64,000 bases of DNA, taken from Paenibacillus glacialis. GTDB taxonomy: Bacteria > Bacillota > Bacilli > Paenibacillales > Paenibacillaceae. This document shows, piece after piece, positions 52,886 to 61,094 of this stretch. The DNA lies in assembly GCF_001637205.1 (NCBI RefSeq), contig NZ_LVJH01000048.1, positions 144,941 to 208,940 on the forward strand. Direction: 5' to 3'. A program made the translations under genes and the position numbers. How positions within the stretch are numbered: the first letter of the stretch is position 1; each line of letters starts with the position of its first letter. The notes below the pieces were generated by a model that saw nothing but the letters and a program-made list of their open reading frames with translations, searched no databases and was not told where the DNA came from.

Positions 52886-55800
52886 TTGAAAATTGAAGTG
52901 GAAGTCTCCAGTCTGCTGAGTACAGGCAAAGAGTTACACCGTGCTTCAGAGGATATCGAAACGTTACGCTCTGAACTGCGAAGAGCGATGAGCGGCTTGA
53001 CATTACAGAGCCGCCGACGTCCGGATGTGGACAGTAATTACCAAGCTATTGACCAGCGCTTGAACGAATTACATAAAGAATTGGAAGAGTTGTCACGACT
53101 GTCTGAGCGCAAAGGGGACCAATTCGAAGAAGCAGACGGCAAAGGAAAACCATTTGACTTTGGTGCACTATTGAAATTCGCTGCCGTTGCGACGAGTATG
53201 GGACTAGATTTCGTACCGATTCTTGGGAATGCCAAGGGGATTCTTGAAGCGATCGTAGGGCGTGATTTGATCACAGGGGATAAGTTAGCACCTTGGGAGC
53301 GAGCGTTAGCCGTATTAGGTCCCTTAGGTAAAGGTGTAAGCTCTGGTGCCAAGTTATTTAAATTAGCGGATGAAGCCATCGATGTGGCTTCACAAGTCAC
53401 ACGTTATGGTGACGATGTAGCGGATATGGCGAAGACGGTCAATCGGGCAGGGAACGTTGGCGAAGAAGTGTTGGGACAGGGGTCCAAACACCTAGATGAC
53501 GTTCATGGAGGTAAAGGAGTTGACTCCAAAACGGGTGATTCACTATCCAAGAATGGCGACCAACCTGACCTACCTACGGGGAAGACAGATAACAACAGGG
53601 GGGCATCATCGGATTTAGCCCCTGATGGAAACCCAGGGAAAAATACCGGTACAGTAGATGCCCCGCCAACCAAAGATGGATCACCATCCCTAAGCGAAAA
53701 GGAAGCCATGATTGCAGCTGCTGCAACCGCCACGGTTGCTGGGGGAGGAACGGCAGCTGCCCTTACGAAGAAGGTCAAATCTGCGGATCATATCAGTGGT
53801 TCTAACCCGATCTCTAAGAGTGATGGGAATCTCGTTAATAAAATGGATGCCGTGGATTCATCACCGCCGAAACAGACACAGAATCCAAGCCAGACCAAAT
53901 TAGAAAGTAATGTGAAAGACCCTATCCATGCAGCTACGGGAGATCAGTACATTATTCATCCGGCGATCAAATTGTATGGCGCCGCGACCTGGTCGTTCGA
54001 GCTACATTATCATTCTGCGTTATTACAGACCAGTGATCTTGGGGTAGCTTGGACGCACAACTACGCCATGCGTCTAGAAATGTCGGATGTTGAACCCGAA
54101 GCGATCACGATGTGGTGGAATGCGAGCCGTGCTAACCGATTTGTACAACAGGAGGATGGGCGTTACCGCTCCGCGGATCTCGACGTACAGTGGGATGAAC
54201 TGCTCAAGACCGAAGCTGGCTATGAACTGATAACGCGCAGTCCTCGAGCGGTGTACCATTTCACGACTGAAGGACAGCTTCACCGACATACGAATGCCGA
54301 AGGGTTATCGTTGGAAGTCGTACACAATGAAGCTGGTCAGCTGCTTCAACTCGTGGATCAACGGACGCAACGGGCGTTACATGTCAACTACAACGGACAT
54401 GCGTTAATCCAAGATGTGGGTGATCCAGCACGTCAAGTCAGCTTCTCATATAATGAATACCGCCATCTCATACGCTTCAAGGATCCTAATCGACACGCAA
54501 CCGACTTAACCTATGATTCCGATGGACGCATCATCAGCCTGGCGGTAGCCGGTGACATTCAGTTCGTGAACACCTTTGACGAAGACGATCGCATTATCGA
54601 ACAATCCGATGCGTTAGGTCGAGTAACCCGTCTTCATTACGATACGCAAAGCCGTCCTGGATTCATCGTGACAACCGTCACCAATGCGTTGGGTCATGAG
54701 CAACAGCTAGTCCATGATAAGCGTTATCTGCTGATCGAGAATCAGATGCCAGATGGGAAGAAAGAACAATTCACCTATACAGCACGAGGTCAAGAAGAGA
54801 GTCGGACCAATGCGTTAGGGGAAACCATACGCTATGAATACGACGATCAAGGTCACCTGATTCGTGCGATCAATCCACTAGGAGATATTACGAGCTTCAC
54901 CTATAACCCTGAGCATTTGTTAGATCAAGAAACGAATGCAGAAGGGCATATCACGAAGTATACCTACGATGAACAACAGCGCTTAGTGGGCATCACCCGT
55001 CCAGAAGGAACGACGAGTGAAATCACCTACAATGCTCAAGGACAACGTGCTACCTACCGAGATTTCAATGGCGTACTGCACCGTTACCAGTACAATGAAG
55101 CGGGCGAACTGTCGACGATGGAAGACGGCGAAGGCAGAGCCACACAGATCTCTTATGATACCGTCGGCCGAATCACCATGCTCGAGGATCCACTGGGAGG
55201 ACAGACATGCCGTACATACGATGCCAACGATAATCTGGCTGAGCTCACCGATCCACTCGGGCGCAAGTGGCATTTCAGCTATGATGCATTTGATCGAATG
55301 TTGGAAGAGATGAACCCTTCTGGTCAAGCGACGGTCTATCGATACGCGCCGACAGGAACATTGGAATCCGTGACGAATGCGTTAGGCGAGACCGTTCGTT
55401 ATCGGTATGATGCAGAAGATCGGTTAGAAGAACATCGTAATGCCTTAGGGGAGACGACCAAACTTCGGTATGATCGTGCAGGACGTGTCCTCACGGTCAT
55501 AGATCCGTTAGATCGTGAAGTTCAGTATACGTATGATGGCGCAGGACGCATGAAGTCGGCGATCGACGGTGAAGGTCGAATCGTCAAAGAATTGACCTAT
55601 GATGCCGCAGGCAACCCGATTGCCGAAACCGACGGATTGAAACATACGAAGAACATTCGCTTCAATGCGCTATACCAGCCGGTAGAGGAACAGGATGCAT
55701 TGGGACGGATAACCCGTATGAGCTATGATGCAGCTTCTCGCTTAACGGAAGTCATCGAGGCGGACTTAGCCGTATATCGCCAAGAATACGACGGGGAAGA

Positions 55801-57628
55801 CCGGCTTACAGCCTATACCGATGCGAATGCGAATCGTACAGAACTTCAGTATGATCGAAGTGGATTGCTAACATCCGAGAAGAATGCAGCTAATAGCGTG
55901 CTGAAGTATGGGTATGATGCGCGTGGTTGGCGGAACGAAAGAACGAATGCAAGGGGACAACGCACAGACTACCGATATGACGCGGCGGGCCAGCTCATCG
56001 AATTAGTAGATGAAGCAGGAACAACGAAGTTAGACTATGACCTTAACGGATACATGACGACCGTGACCGAAAATGAAGTAACAACAACCCGTACCTATGA
56101 TGACCTCGGAAGAGTAACGGCGGTTACAGGAGCATGGGGCCAGAGTATCGGGTATACGTATGATGCGGCAAGTAGAATCACGAAGCTGACCTATCCAGAC
56201 GGGAAAGAAGTCCATTATAGATATACGATGGCTGGTGAGCTAAGTGAAGTGAAAGATTGGAACGGCAGACTGACCCGATACAGATATGATCGAAGTGGAC
56301 GATTAATCGAGACTCAGCGTCCGAATGGCAGTCGGGAACGGCGAAGTTACGATGGAGCCGGACAGATGGATCACCTCAGTGACCAAACCCCACAAGGTGT
56401 GATGATGCAACAGTATCACTACACCTACAACGCAATCGGCCAGATCATCCAAGAGGAAGACAAGCAATATACGTATGATAACTTAAGACGGATGAGTAGT
56501 GGATCGTGGCCGGGTCGACGGATCGCATACAGCTATGACCTAGCCGGGAATATGATGACAAGAACGGATAGTGACCAAGAAGCGTATCCCCCGATCGCCT
56601 ATACAAAAGATAACCGTTTGTTTAGTATAGGAGGATACCCGGTCGAAATGGATGCCGACGGGAACCTACTGTACATGAGCGAAGGGAAGACGATGGCATC
56701 CTACGAATATGATGCACGTAACCGACTCGTGAAATCGGGTAAAGCGCAGTATACGTATGATGCTCAAGGCAATCGGACGTCGATGACGTGGAAAGGGAAG
56801 ACGACACGGTATGTCGTGGATGCACTTCCAGAATTAAGTCGTGTGCTGATGGAGTTAGACGCTGAGGGAACGCCGAAAGCCTATTATGTATATGGTCTAG
56901 GGCTAATCGGACGAGAAGATGCCCAAGGTAATTACCAAAGTTACCATAGTGATATCCGTGGTAGTACAACGCTCTTAACGGATGAACAAGGCAGCGTGAC
57001 TGACCGCTATACCTATGGACCGTACGGTGAATTAGAGAAGCACGAAGGAAAGACCAACCAACCCTTTGGTTATAACGGAAGGGATGGCGTACAATCTGAC
57101 CCGAATGGACTCTATTATATGAGGGCGCGATACTACCATCCGGTCTTACAACGGTTCTTGAACCGAGATATCTTGCGTGGAGATCTGATGGACGGACAGA
57201 CGCTGAATCGCTATGCGTATGTTAACGGAGACCCGATTCGTTACATTGATCCGTTGGGGTTAATGAAGGGGTTATGTGGAGATAAGATACCAGACCGCGA
57301 TCGTAATCATCTTGATCGTCCTACTGCTGGGGATAATATTGGAGTTAATCTGAGATTAGAGGATAAGGTTAATCCTACTCCTAGATGGCCAACAACGCCT
57401 AAAGAAATGGATGATTTTATAGGTATGCCAGGTACTAAAATCCCTGATGGCCCGAGGACTGCTGGTAGAGATAAGGTAGAATGGCGACCAAATGACAATA
57501 CAAAAATCACCTATGAAAAACATCCATACCACCCTAATGCACCAGATTTTCATAAAGGTCCGCATTGGCATTTGGATACACCTGGTAACCCTCATCAAAG
57601 GTATCTACCAGGTGATGAGATTCCATGA
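52886..57628 (+). CDS. WXG-like/pre-toxin/RHS-repeat polymorphic toxin
   Basis: This 1580-aa effector starts at TTG behind AAGGAGGGG. An N-terminal helical WXG-like hairpin (about 1-85) leads to a pre-toxin-TG-like segment (FGALLKFAAVATSMGLDFVP and onward, about 90-150). A disordered Gly/Asp/Ser linker (200-340) follows, with HAATGDQY as the DUF6531-type entry. A shell of many YD repeats (xYDxxGRxxxxxxxxG) occupies about 400-1380. The RHS core ends RFLNRDILRGDLMDG and YIDPLGLMKG at about 1455-1460. The variable tip (about 120 aa) ends with a His-rich HPYHPNAPDFHKGPHWH. I do not recognise the tip's family; a nuclease-like role is only inferred. The next gene is the likely immunity gene. Confidence 0.88.
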   Translation: MKIEVEVSSLLSTGKELHRASEDIETLRSELRRAMSGLTLQSRRRPDVDSNYQAIDQRLNELHKELEELSRLSERKGDQFEEADGKGKPFDFGALLKFAAVATSMGLDFVPILGNAKGILEAIVGRDLITGDKLAPWERALAVLGPLGKGVSSGAKLFKLADEAIDVASQVTRYGDDVADMAKTVNRAGNVGEEVLGQGSKHLDDVHGGKGVDSKTGDSLSKNGDQPDLPTGKTDNNRGASSDLAPDGNPGKNTGTVDAPPTKDGSPSLSEKEAMIAAAATATVAGGGTAAALTKKVKSADHISGSNPISKSDGNLVNKMDAVDSSPPKQTQNPSQTKLESNVKDPIHAATGDQYIIHPAIKLYGAATWSFELHYHSALLQTSDLGVAWTHNYAMRLEMSDVEPEAITMWWNASRANRFVQQEDGRYRSADLDVQWDELLKTEAGYELITRSPRAVYHFTTEGQLHRHTNAEGLSLEVVHNEAGQLLQLVDQRTQRALHVNYNGHALIQDVGDPARQVSFSYNEYRHLIRFKDPNRHATDLTYDSDGRIISLAVAGDIQFVNTFDEDDRIIEQSDALGRVTRLHYDTQSRPGFIVTTVTNALGHEQQLVHDKRYLLIENQMPDGKKEQFTYTARGQEESRTNALGETIRYEYDDQGHLIRAINPLGDITSFTYNPEHLLDQETNAEGHITKYTYDEQQRLVGITRPEGTTSEITYNAQGQRATYRDFNGVLHRYQYNEAGELSTMEDGEGRATQISYDTVGRITMLEDPLGGQTCRTYDANDNLAELTDPLGRKWHFSYDAFDRMLEEMNPSGQATVYRYAPTGTLESVTNALGETVRYRYDAEDRLEEHRNALGETTKLRYDRAGRVLTVIDPLDREVQYTYDGAGRMKSAIDGEGRIVKELTYDAAGNPIAETDGLKHTKNIRFNALYQPVEEQDALGRITRMSYDAASRLTEVIEADLAVYRQEYDGEDRLTAYTDANANRTELQYDRSGLLTSEKNAANSVLKYGYDARGWRNERTNARGQRTDYRYDAAGQLIELVDEAGTTKLDYDLNGYMTTVTENEVTTTRTYDDLGRVTAVTGAWGQSIGYTYDAASRITKLTYPDGKEVHYRYTMAGELSEVKDWNGRLTRYRYDRSGRLIETQRPNGSRERRSYDGAGQMDHLSDQTPQGVMMQQYHYTYNAIGQIIQEEDKQYTYDNLRRMSSGSWPGRRIAYSYDLAGNMMTRTDSDQEAYPPIAYTKDNRLFSIGGYPVEMDADGNLLYMSEGKTMASYEYDARNRLVKSGKAQYTYDAQGNRTSMTWKGKTTRYVVDALPELSRVLMELDAEGTPKAYYVYGLGLIGREDAQGNYQSYHSDIRGSTTLLTDEQGSVTDRYTYGPYGELEKHEGKTNQPFGYNGRDGVQSDPNGLYYMRARYYHPVLQRFLNRDILRGDLMDGQTLNRYAYVNGDPIRYIDPLGLMKGLCGDKIPDRDRNHLDRPTAGDNIGVNLRLEDKVNPTPRWPTTPKEMDDFIGMPGTKIPDGPRTAGRDKVEWRPNDNTKITYEKHPYHPNAPDFHKGPHWHLDTPGNPHQRYLPGDEIP

Positions 57629-57652
57629 TATAAATAAATAGGGGATGAAAGA

Positions 57653-57865
57653 ATGGATGGAAAAAGGAATGAAATTGCAACAATTGTAGTAGATTCGGCA
57701 GATGAAGAAAATCAAGGAGTTATTATTGTAAGTGTTTTTGATAAACAAGAGATTGGTTTATGTGTTTCTCAGAGAATGGGTGGGGATTTAGAAATTTGGT
57801 TAGACAAAGATCAGACTAACTCACTTATTACAGCATTAAAAAAAGCAGTTGACGATACAATCTAA
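57653..57865 (+). CDS. Candidate immunity protein of the RHS toxin
   Basis: This 70-aa acidic soluble protein lies 24 bases after the toxin stop, behind AGGGGATGA. It begins MDGKRNEIATIVVDSADEEN and ends with a helix (DQTNSLITALKKAVDDTI), a beta-beta-alpha pattern. The family is not recognised. Position and size are the reasons for the call. Confidence 0.65.
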   Translation: MDGKRNEIATIVVDSADEENQGVIIVSVFDKQEIGLCVSQRMGGDLEIWLDKDQTNSLITALKKAVDDTI

Positions 57866-57873
57866 TGAAGTTA

Positions 57874-57908
57874 CCTTGGGCAGATATTATCTGTTCAAGG
57901 TTTTTTTT
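57874..57908 (+). terminator. Terminator after the RHS toxin operon
   Basis: CCTTGGGCAGATA and TATCTGTTCAAGG pair over 13 bp, with two G-T pairs, followed by eight T. Confidence 0.85.
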
Positions 57909-57919
57909 GGTAGACACCC

Positions 57920-58150
57920 AGTGACAGATGAATAGTTTATCCACCAATAGCACACTTATCCCATGTAAACCCCTACAAGGAGTTCTAGATTTCCTTTGTA
58001 TGCACATAATCGCTTTAAGTGTGATAACGCTATACAGATACAATTAATAAGACGATTATGGTCAGATACCACCATGATTGATCTGTTTTTTTTGTTATCT
58101 TCGTTTTCTTACGGTTTTTTCAAATTCATTCGCAACTGTAGAATACCCTA
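57920..58150 (+). repeat. Non-coding repeat after RHS module 1 (partner at 61095-61325)
   Basis: This stretch and 61095-61325 share order and many words. Examples are CCAGTG-GATGAAT, CCAATA-CACACTTA, CATGTAA-ACC-CTACAA, and ATTATGGTCAGATAC-ACCATGATTGA-CTG. Both end in CGCAACTG. The last part forms a second terminator (58051-58094) with eight T. It is the common 3' flank of toxin modules, left from duplication. Confidence 0.6.
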
Positions 58151-58563
58151 CAGCGATATGGACGGTGGGAAGGACATGACATGAAACGCAACTTTCAAGA
58201 AGCCAGTGTATGACAACTATATTAAGGGGAGTCAAACAAAAAAATAGCACTTTGTCCGCAACTTAACTGACCATAGTAACGGTAACGATGATTATAGTGT
58301 GAAAACAATCTGGTGACGACCAGTCAACATATATATAGGTAAGATACATTTTAGGATAGCCACCTTGCCCTTTAATATAGTCCGAAATTCGTTAAAAAAT
58401 TTCGGTTTGGGGCTAAACATGGAAGGAGTAGATGTTTCGTTTGATGCAAATGCATTTGGAAAACAAGCAAAGACTGGTTCGGTTTGATCCATCTACCAAT
58501 TGAAAAGGAATACCCCAAGATTATCTTTGACGGCTATTTGTCTTCAAGGTTAATTGTTGTTTC
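58151..58563. other. Debris upstream of orphan RHS module 2
   Basis: No convincing gene was found. A hairpin CCGAAATT-AATTTCGG lies at about 58381-58404. A 22-codon frame (MEGVDVSFDANAFGKQ, from 58420) after GGAAGGAG may be the tail of a lost immunity or tip gene. At 58560 the sequence enters the RHS core in frame with the module below, showing that a larger RHS gene was cut here. Confidence 0.4.
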
Positions 58564-59118
58564 TTGAACCGAGGCATCCTCCGTGGAGATCTGATCGATG
58601 GGCAGACGTTGAATCGCTACGCATATGTAAACGGAGATCCGATACGTTATATTGACCCGATGGGATTAATGAAGGGGTTATGTGGTGATAAGATACCAGA
58701 CCGCGATCGTAATCATCTTGATCGTCCTACTGCTGGGGATAATATTGGAGTTAATCTAAGATTAGAGGGTAAGGGTAAACTTGATGACGATGCTTTGGTT
58801 GTTAGAGGGGGTCAAAGTAGCCCTGATAATTTACTCTTAAATCAAAATAAAGATGCACGGGGTCACATTTCATGTAATACTGGGTCTAACAATTTAGATG
58901 AACTATCAACAACGCTTGAAGCTTTTAAAAATGGTAGTCTTACAGTAACTACAGTAGGAGATATCAGAAGATTAGGTGAGGGTTGGGATGTTATTAAAGA
59001 TCCAACGAAAAATAACTCGCTACATGGTTCAATTATTCCACCCAATACACCACTGACAAAGGAACAAGCAGAAGCGTTATCTAGAATATTCAATATAGTT
59101 CCAAACAAGTGGAAGTGA
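58564..59118 (+). CDS. Orphan RHS core end with alternative toxin tip (module 2)
   Basis: This 184-aa frame starts inside the RHS core (LNRGILRGDLIDGQTLNRYA) and passes YIDPMGLMKG. It keeps the same 35-residue linker as the main toxin (CGDKIPDRDRNHLDRPTAGD and onward). It then switches to a different tip: DDALVVRGGQSSPDNLLLNQ to FNIVPNKWK. VVRGG followed by ARGHISCN has some likeness to ADP-ribosyltransferase-type tips, but this is weak. It has no secretion domain, so it is either silent stock for recombination with the main toxin gene or a remnant. Confidence 0.72.
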   Translation: MNRGILRGDLIDGQTLNRYAYVNGDPIRYIDPMGLMKGLCGDKIPDRDRNHLDRPTAGDNIGVNLRLEGKGKLDDDALVVRGGQSSPDNLLLNQNKDARGHISCNTGSNNLDELSTTLEAFKNGSLTVTTVGDIRRLGEGWDVIKDPTKNNSLHGSIIPPNTPLTKEQAEALSRIFNIVPNKWK

Positions 59119-59134
59119 GTTAAGGAGAATGTAC

Positions 59135-59335
59135 ATGAAAAGGTTTGAAATTGATTGCAATTTTAATTATCTTGGACCGAGTAATCCAGGATTATCACAT
59201 GAAGAAGTGATGAAGTTAGATGTAGTACCCAACGAGCGAGTACTCGTATTTCAAGATGAGGATGAGTGGTTGGGAACTGTGGTATTTGATGATGAACTCC
59301 CATATATGTATCAGTGGTATGTGAAATTAGATTAG
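59135..59335 (+). CDS. Candidate immunity protein of module 2
   Basis: This 66-aa acidic protein starts at ATG 59135, correctly spaced after AAGGAG; ATG 59129 is too close. It reads MKRFEIDCNFNYLGPSNPGL and ends LPYMYQWYVKLD, with strand-rich composition. It is 17 bases from the tip gene. The family is not recognised. Confidence 0.6.
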   Translation: MKRFEIDCNFNYLGPSNPGLSHEEVMKLDVVPNERVLVFQDEDEWLGTVVFDDELPYMYQWYVKLD

Positions 59336-59340
59336 TAGAA

Positions 59341-59380
59341 AACACCTTGGATAAATGTGCTTATTCAAGGTGTTCTCTGT
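59341..59380 (+). terminator. Terminator of module 2
   Basis: AACACCTTGGATAA and TTATTCAAGGTGTT form a 14-bp stem with one G-T pair, followed by CTCTGTTT. Confidence 0.75.
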
Positions 59381-59395
59381 TTAATAACTTAGGAT

Positions 59396-59581
59396 ATGAG
59401 TAAAGGTATTGTTGTTCCAAGTAGTAGTATTCTGTTAACAGATGAACAAGGTAGTCTGACCGACCGATTTACCTATGGACCTTACGGCGAATTAGAAAAG
59501 CACGAAGGAAAGACCAACCAACCCTTGGCTATAACGGAAGGGACGGTGTGCAATCTGATCCAAACGGACTCTATTATATGA
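59396..59581 (+). pseudogene. RHS core fragment, frameshifted (module 3, 5' part)
   Basis: From about 59420 the frame reads SILLTDEQGSLTDRFTYGPY and matches the core of the main toxin near 56960. Within CCAACCC-TTGG one T is missing compared with the main copy (CCCTTTGG). The frame therefore leaves the core at 59526 and ends at 59581. The rest of the core continues in the next frame (59548-60090). Confidence 0.75.
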
Positions 59582-60090
59582 GGGCACGGTACTACCATCC
59601 GGTGCTACAACGCTTCTTGAACCGAGATATCTTGCGTGGAGATCTGATGGATGGACAGAAGCTGAACCGCTATGCGTATGTCAATGGAGACCCGATTCGT
59701 TATATTGATCCGTTGGGATTAATGAAGGGAGCGTGTCCTGATGGGGTATCTGAGGGTAAGGGTAATGTTCAGACAATCAACCCGAATGATATTCGATTTA
59801 GCCAAAATAAAGTGAATGACGCAGCAGAGATAATAGAAAGTATGAAGGCAAACGGATGGGCAGGTTCTCCTATTGAAGTTGTCAGAATGCCAGATGGGAA
59901 ATTGACCACTATTGATAATACTCGTGTATTATCGGCGAAATTTGCAAACGTTGATGTTAAGGCTATTGTTCATGATACAAATACACCGTTGCCGGATGGT
60001 TATATTGACCGTTTTACGACGAAGAAAGGTGTTCCTACAACATGGGAAGAAGCCATTAATTTAAGAATTGGTAAACAAGGTGCTGCGTAG
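59548..60090 (+). CDS. Orphan RHS core end with ParB-like toxin tip (module 3)
   Basis: This 180-aa frame covers the core end (DPNGLYYMRARYYHPVLQRF to YIDPLGLMKG) and a tip unlike the other two. The tip carries VQTINPNDIRFSQNKVNDAA, then GSPIEVVRMPDGKLTTIDNT and RVLSAKFANVDVKAIVHD, the order of a ParB/sulfiredoxin-like domain. ParB-like domains are known as tips of polymorphic toxins. The frame has no start site of its own and no secretion domain. A SMI1/KNR4-like immunity candidate follows 53 bases downstream. Confidence 0.72.
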   Translation: MQSDPNGLYYMRARYYHPVLQRFLNRDILRGDLMDGQKLNRYAYVNGDPIRYIDPLGLMKGACPDGVSEGKGNVQTINPNDIRFSQNKVNDAAEIIESMKANGWAGSPIEVVRMPDGKLTTIDNTRVLSAKFANVDVKAIVHDTNTPLPDGYIDRFTTKKGVPTTWEEAINLRIGKQGAA

Positions 60091-60143
60091 AAAAATAAGT
60101 ATCCTAACGGGTCAAATATTACTGGAAGGGATGGTAACTAAGC

Positions 60144-60497
60144 ATGGGATTTAAATTGCCAGATACTTCTCAATTACCAAAGGATTTTAAATATCCTGAT
60201 GACTTCCTAAAGGCAGTTAGACTTAATATATTGGATTTTGATTTATGGTATATAATGAATGAGGATCAGGCACTTCAAAGATTAAAGGGATTACAAAAGA
60301 GATATCCAGATCGATTGTTAATCCCCTTTGCTCGCAGGGATGATAACGATGACATTGCTTGTTTTGAAATAGGAAAGAGTGAAGAAGTGCAGATTATCCA
60401 TGACTTTGCAACTTCTGGTTATGAACAACGTAAATCACATCCTACATTCTGGGATTGGTTTAAAGATGCAATAGATGAAATGATTGAGTTTGAGTAA
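60144..60497 (+). CDS. SMI1/KNR4 (SUKH)-like candidate immunity protein
   Basis: This 117-aa soluble acidic protein carries LIPFARRDDNDDIACFEIGK, the conserved P-F-A-x-D-x-x-G-D/N-x-x-x-F block. It ends SHPTFWDWFKDAIDEMIEFE, a typical SUKH tail. SUKH proteins protect against many toxin tips by binding them. Its location after the ParB-like tip suggests that pair. It starts at ATG 60144 with a weak AAGGGATGG site. Confidence 0.78.
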   Translation: MGFKLPDTSQLPKDFKYPDDFLKAVRLNILDFDLWYIMNEDQALQRLKGLQKRYPDRLLIPFARRDDNDDIACFEIGKSEEVQIIHDFATSGYEQRKSHPTFWDWFKDAIDEMIEFE

Positions 60498-60507
60498 CAA
60501 AACTCTA

Positions 60508-60545
60508 AATCTCAAAAGAGAATTAGCTTCTCTTTTAGGATTTTT
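60508..60545 (+). terminator. Terminator of module 3
   Basis: AAAAGAGAA (60514-60522) and TTCTCTTTT (60528-60536) pair perfectly, with outer AATC/GATT support, followed by T residues. Confidence 0.8.
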
Positions 60546-60577
60546 GTTCACAAATATTATAGTAGGGTGATGTGCCA

Positions 60578-61033
60578 TTGGATTATTCAAAACTTAGCAA
60601 AGAGGTTTCATATGCGTTACGTCATGCACCTGGTGAATATGAGTTAGAGTTGGATAGTGAGGGTTGGGTAGATATTGAACATTTACTTCTATCACTACAT
60701 ACTGATAAGAAGTGGGAATCAATAACCGAAAGTGATTTGAGAAGGATGGTTGATGCATCAGATAAAAAACGGCATGAGATTTTGAATAAGAGGATAAGAG
60801 CATTATACGGTCATTCTGTGCCTCAAAAAGTACTTAAGAAAGTTGGAATTCCTCCTTCGATTCTTTATCATGGGACAGCAAGGAATTTAGTAGGAAAACG
60901 TAAAGACTCACATCCTGTACTGCTAAAGGTTCACGCTGAAAAGGCTTCAAATGAAGGGATAAAGCTTTACCGAGGTAATAATGCAGTTTGGTTGGCGGAT
61001 TTTGTTCATTCTAGGTTCATTTCTGTTGAATAA
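60578..61033 (+). CDS. kptA: RNA 2'-phosphotransferase (KptA/Tpt1) with an internal deletion
   Basis: KptA moves the 2'-phosphate of RNA to NAD. The N-terminal half is normal: LSKEVSYALRHAPGEYELEL (Arg-His pair), KRHEILNKRIRALYGHSVPQ and ILYHGTARN. Then the frame jumps directly to VGKRKDSHPVLLKV. In complete KptA about 25-30 residues lie between these blocks, with the segment (R-x-x-V-H-L-S) that contacts NAD. The product is therefore about 151 aa rather than 180 and is probably inactive or altered. TTG 60578 fits AGGGTGA better than GTG 60572. Confidence 0.8.
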   Translation: MDYSKLSKEVSYALRHAPGEYELELDSEGWVDIEHLLLSLHTDKKWESITESDLRRMVDASDKKRHEILNKRIRALYGHSVPQKVLKKVGIPPSILYHGTARNLVGKRKDSHPVLLKVHAEKASNEGIKLYRGNNAVWLADFVHSRFISVE

Positions 61034-61051
61034 TATCAAATGAGTTGTTTG

Positions 61052-61089
61052 AACCTTGATGGGTTACATGTCTTTCAAGGTTTCTTTTT
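61052..61089 (+). terminator. Terminator of the KptA-like gene
   Basis: AACCTTGA (61052-61059) and TCAAGGTT (61075-61082) form a perfect 8-bp stem followed by TCTTTTTC. Confidence 0.75.
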
Positions 61090-61094
61090 CGATG

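Noticed and set aside
52458..53003. A 181-codon open frame on the minus strand across two WXG100 genes and the toxin start.
   Set aside because: It lies opposite well-supported genes, has no ribosome binding site and its composition is that of a shadow frame. The same applies to minus-strand frames at 53038-53400, 53503-53778 and 54983-55327.
54400..57100. Dense short repeats in the RHS gene that could suggest a CRISPR or a minisatellite.
   Set aside because: They encode YD repeats in one uninterrupted frame, with protein-level and not DNA-level periodicity.
57996..58184. A 62-codon frame after the first toxin module that could be a second immunity gene.
   Set aside because: It runs through a terminator hairpin and the non-coding repeat, and has no ribosome binding site.
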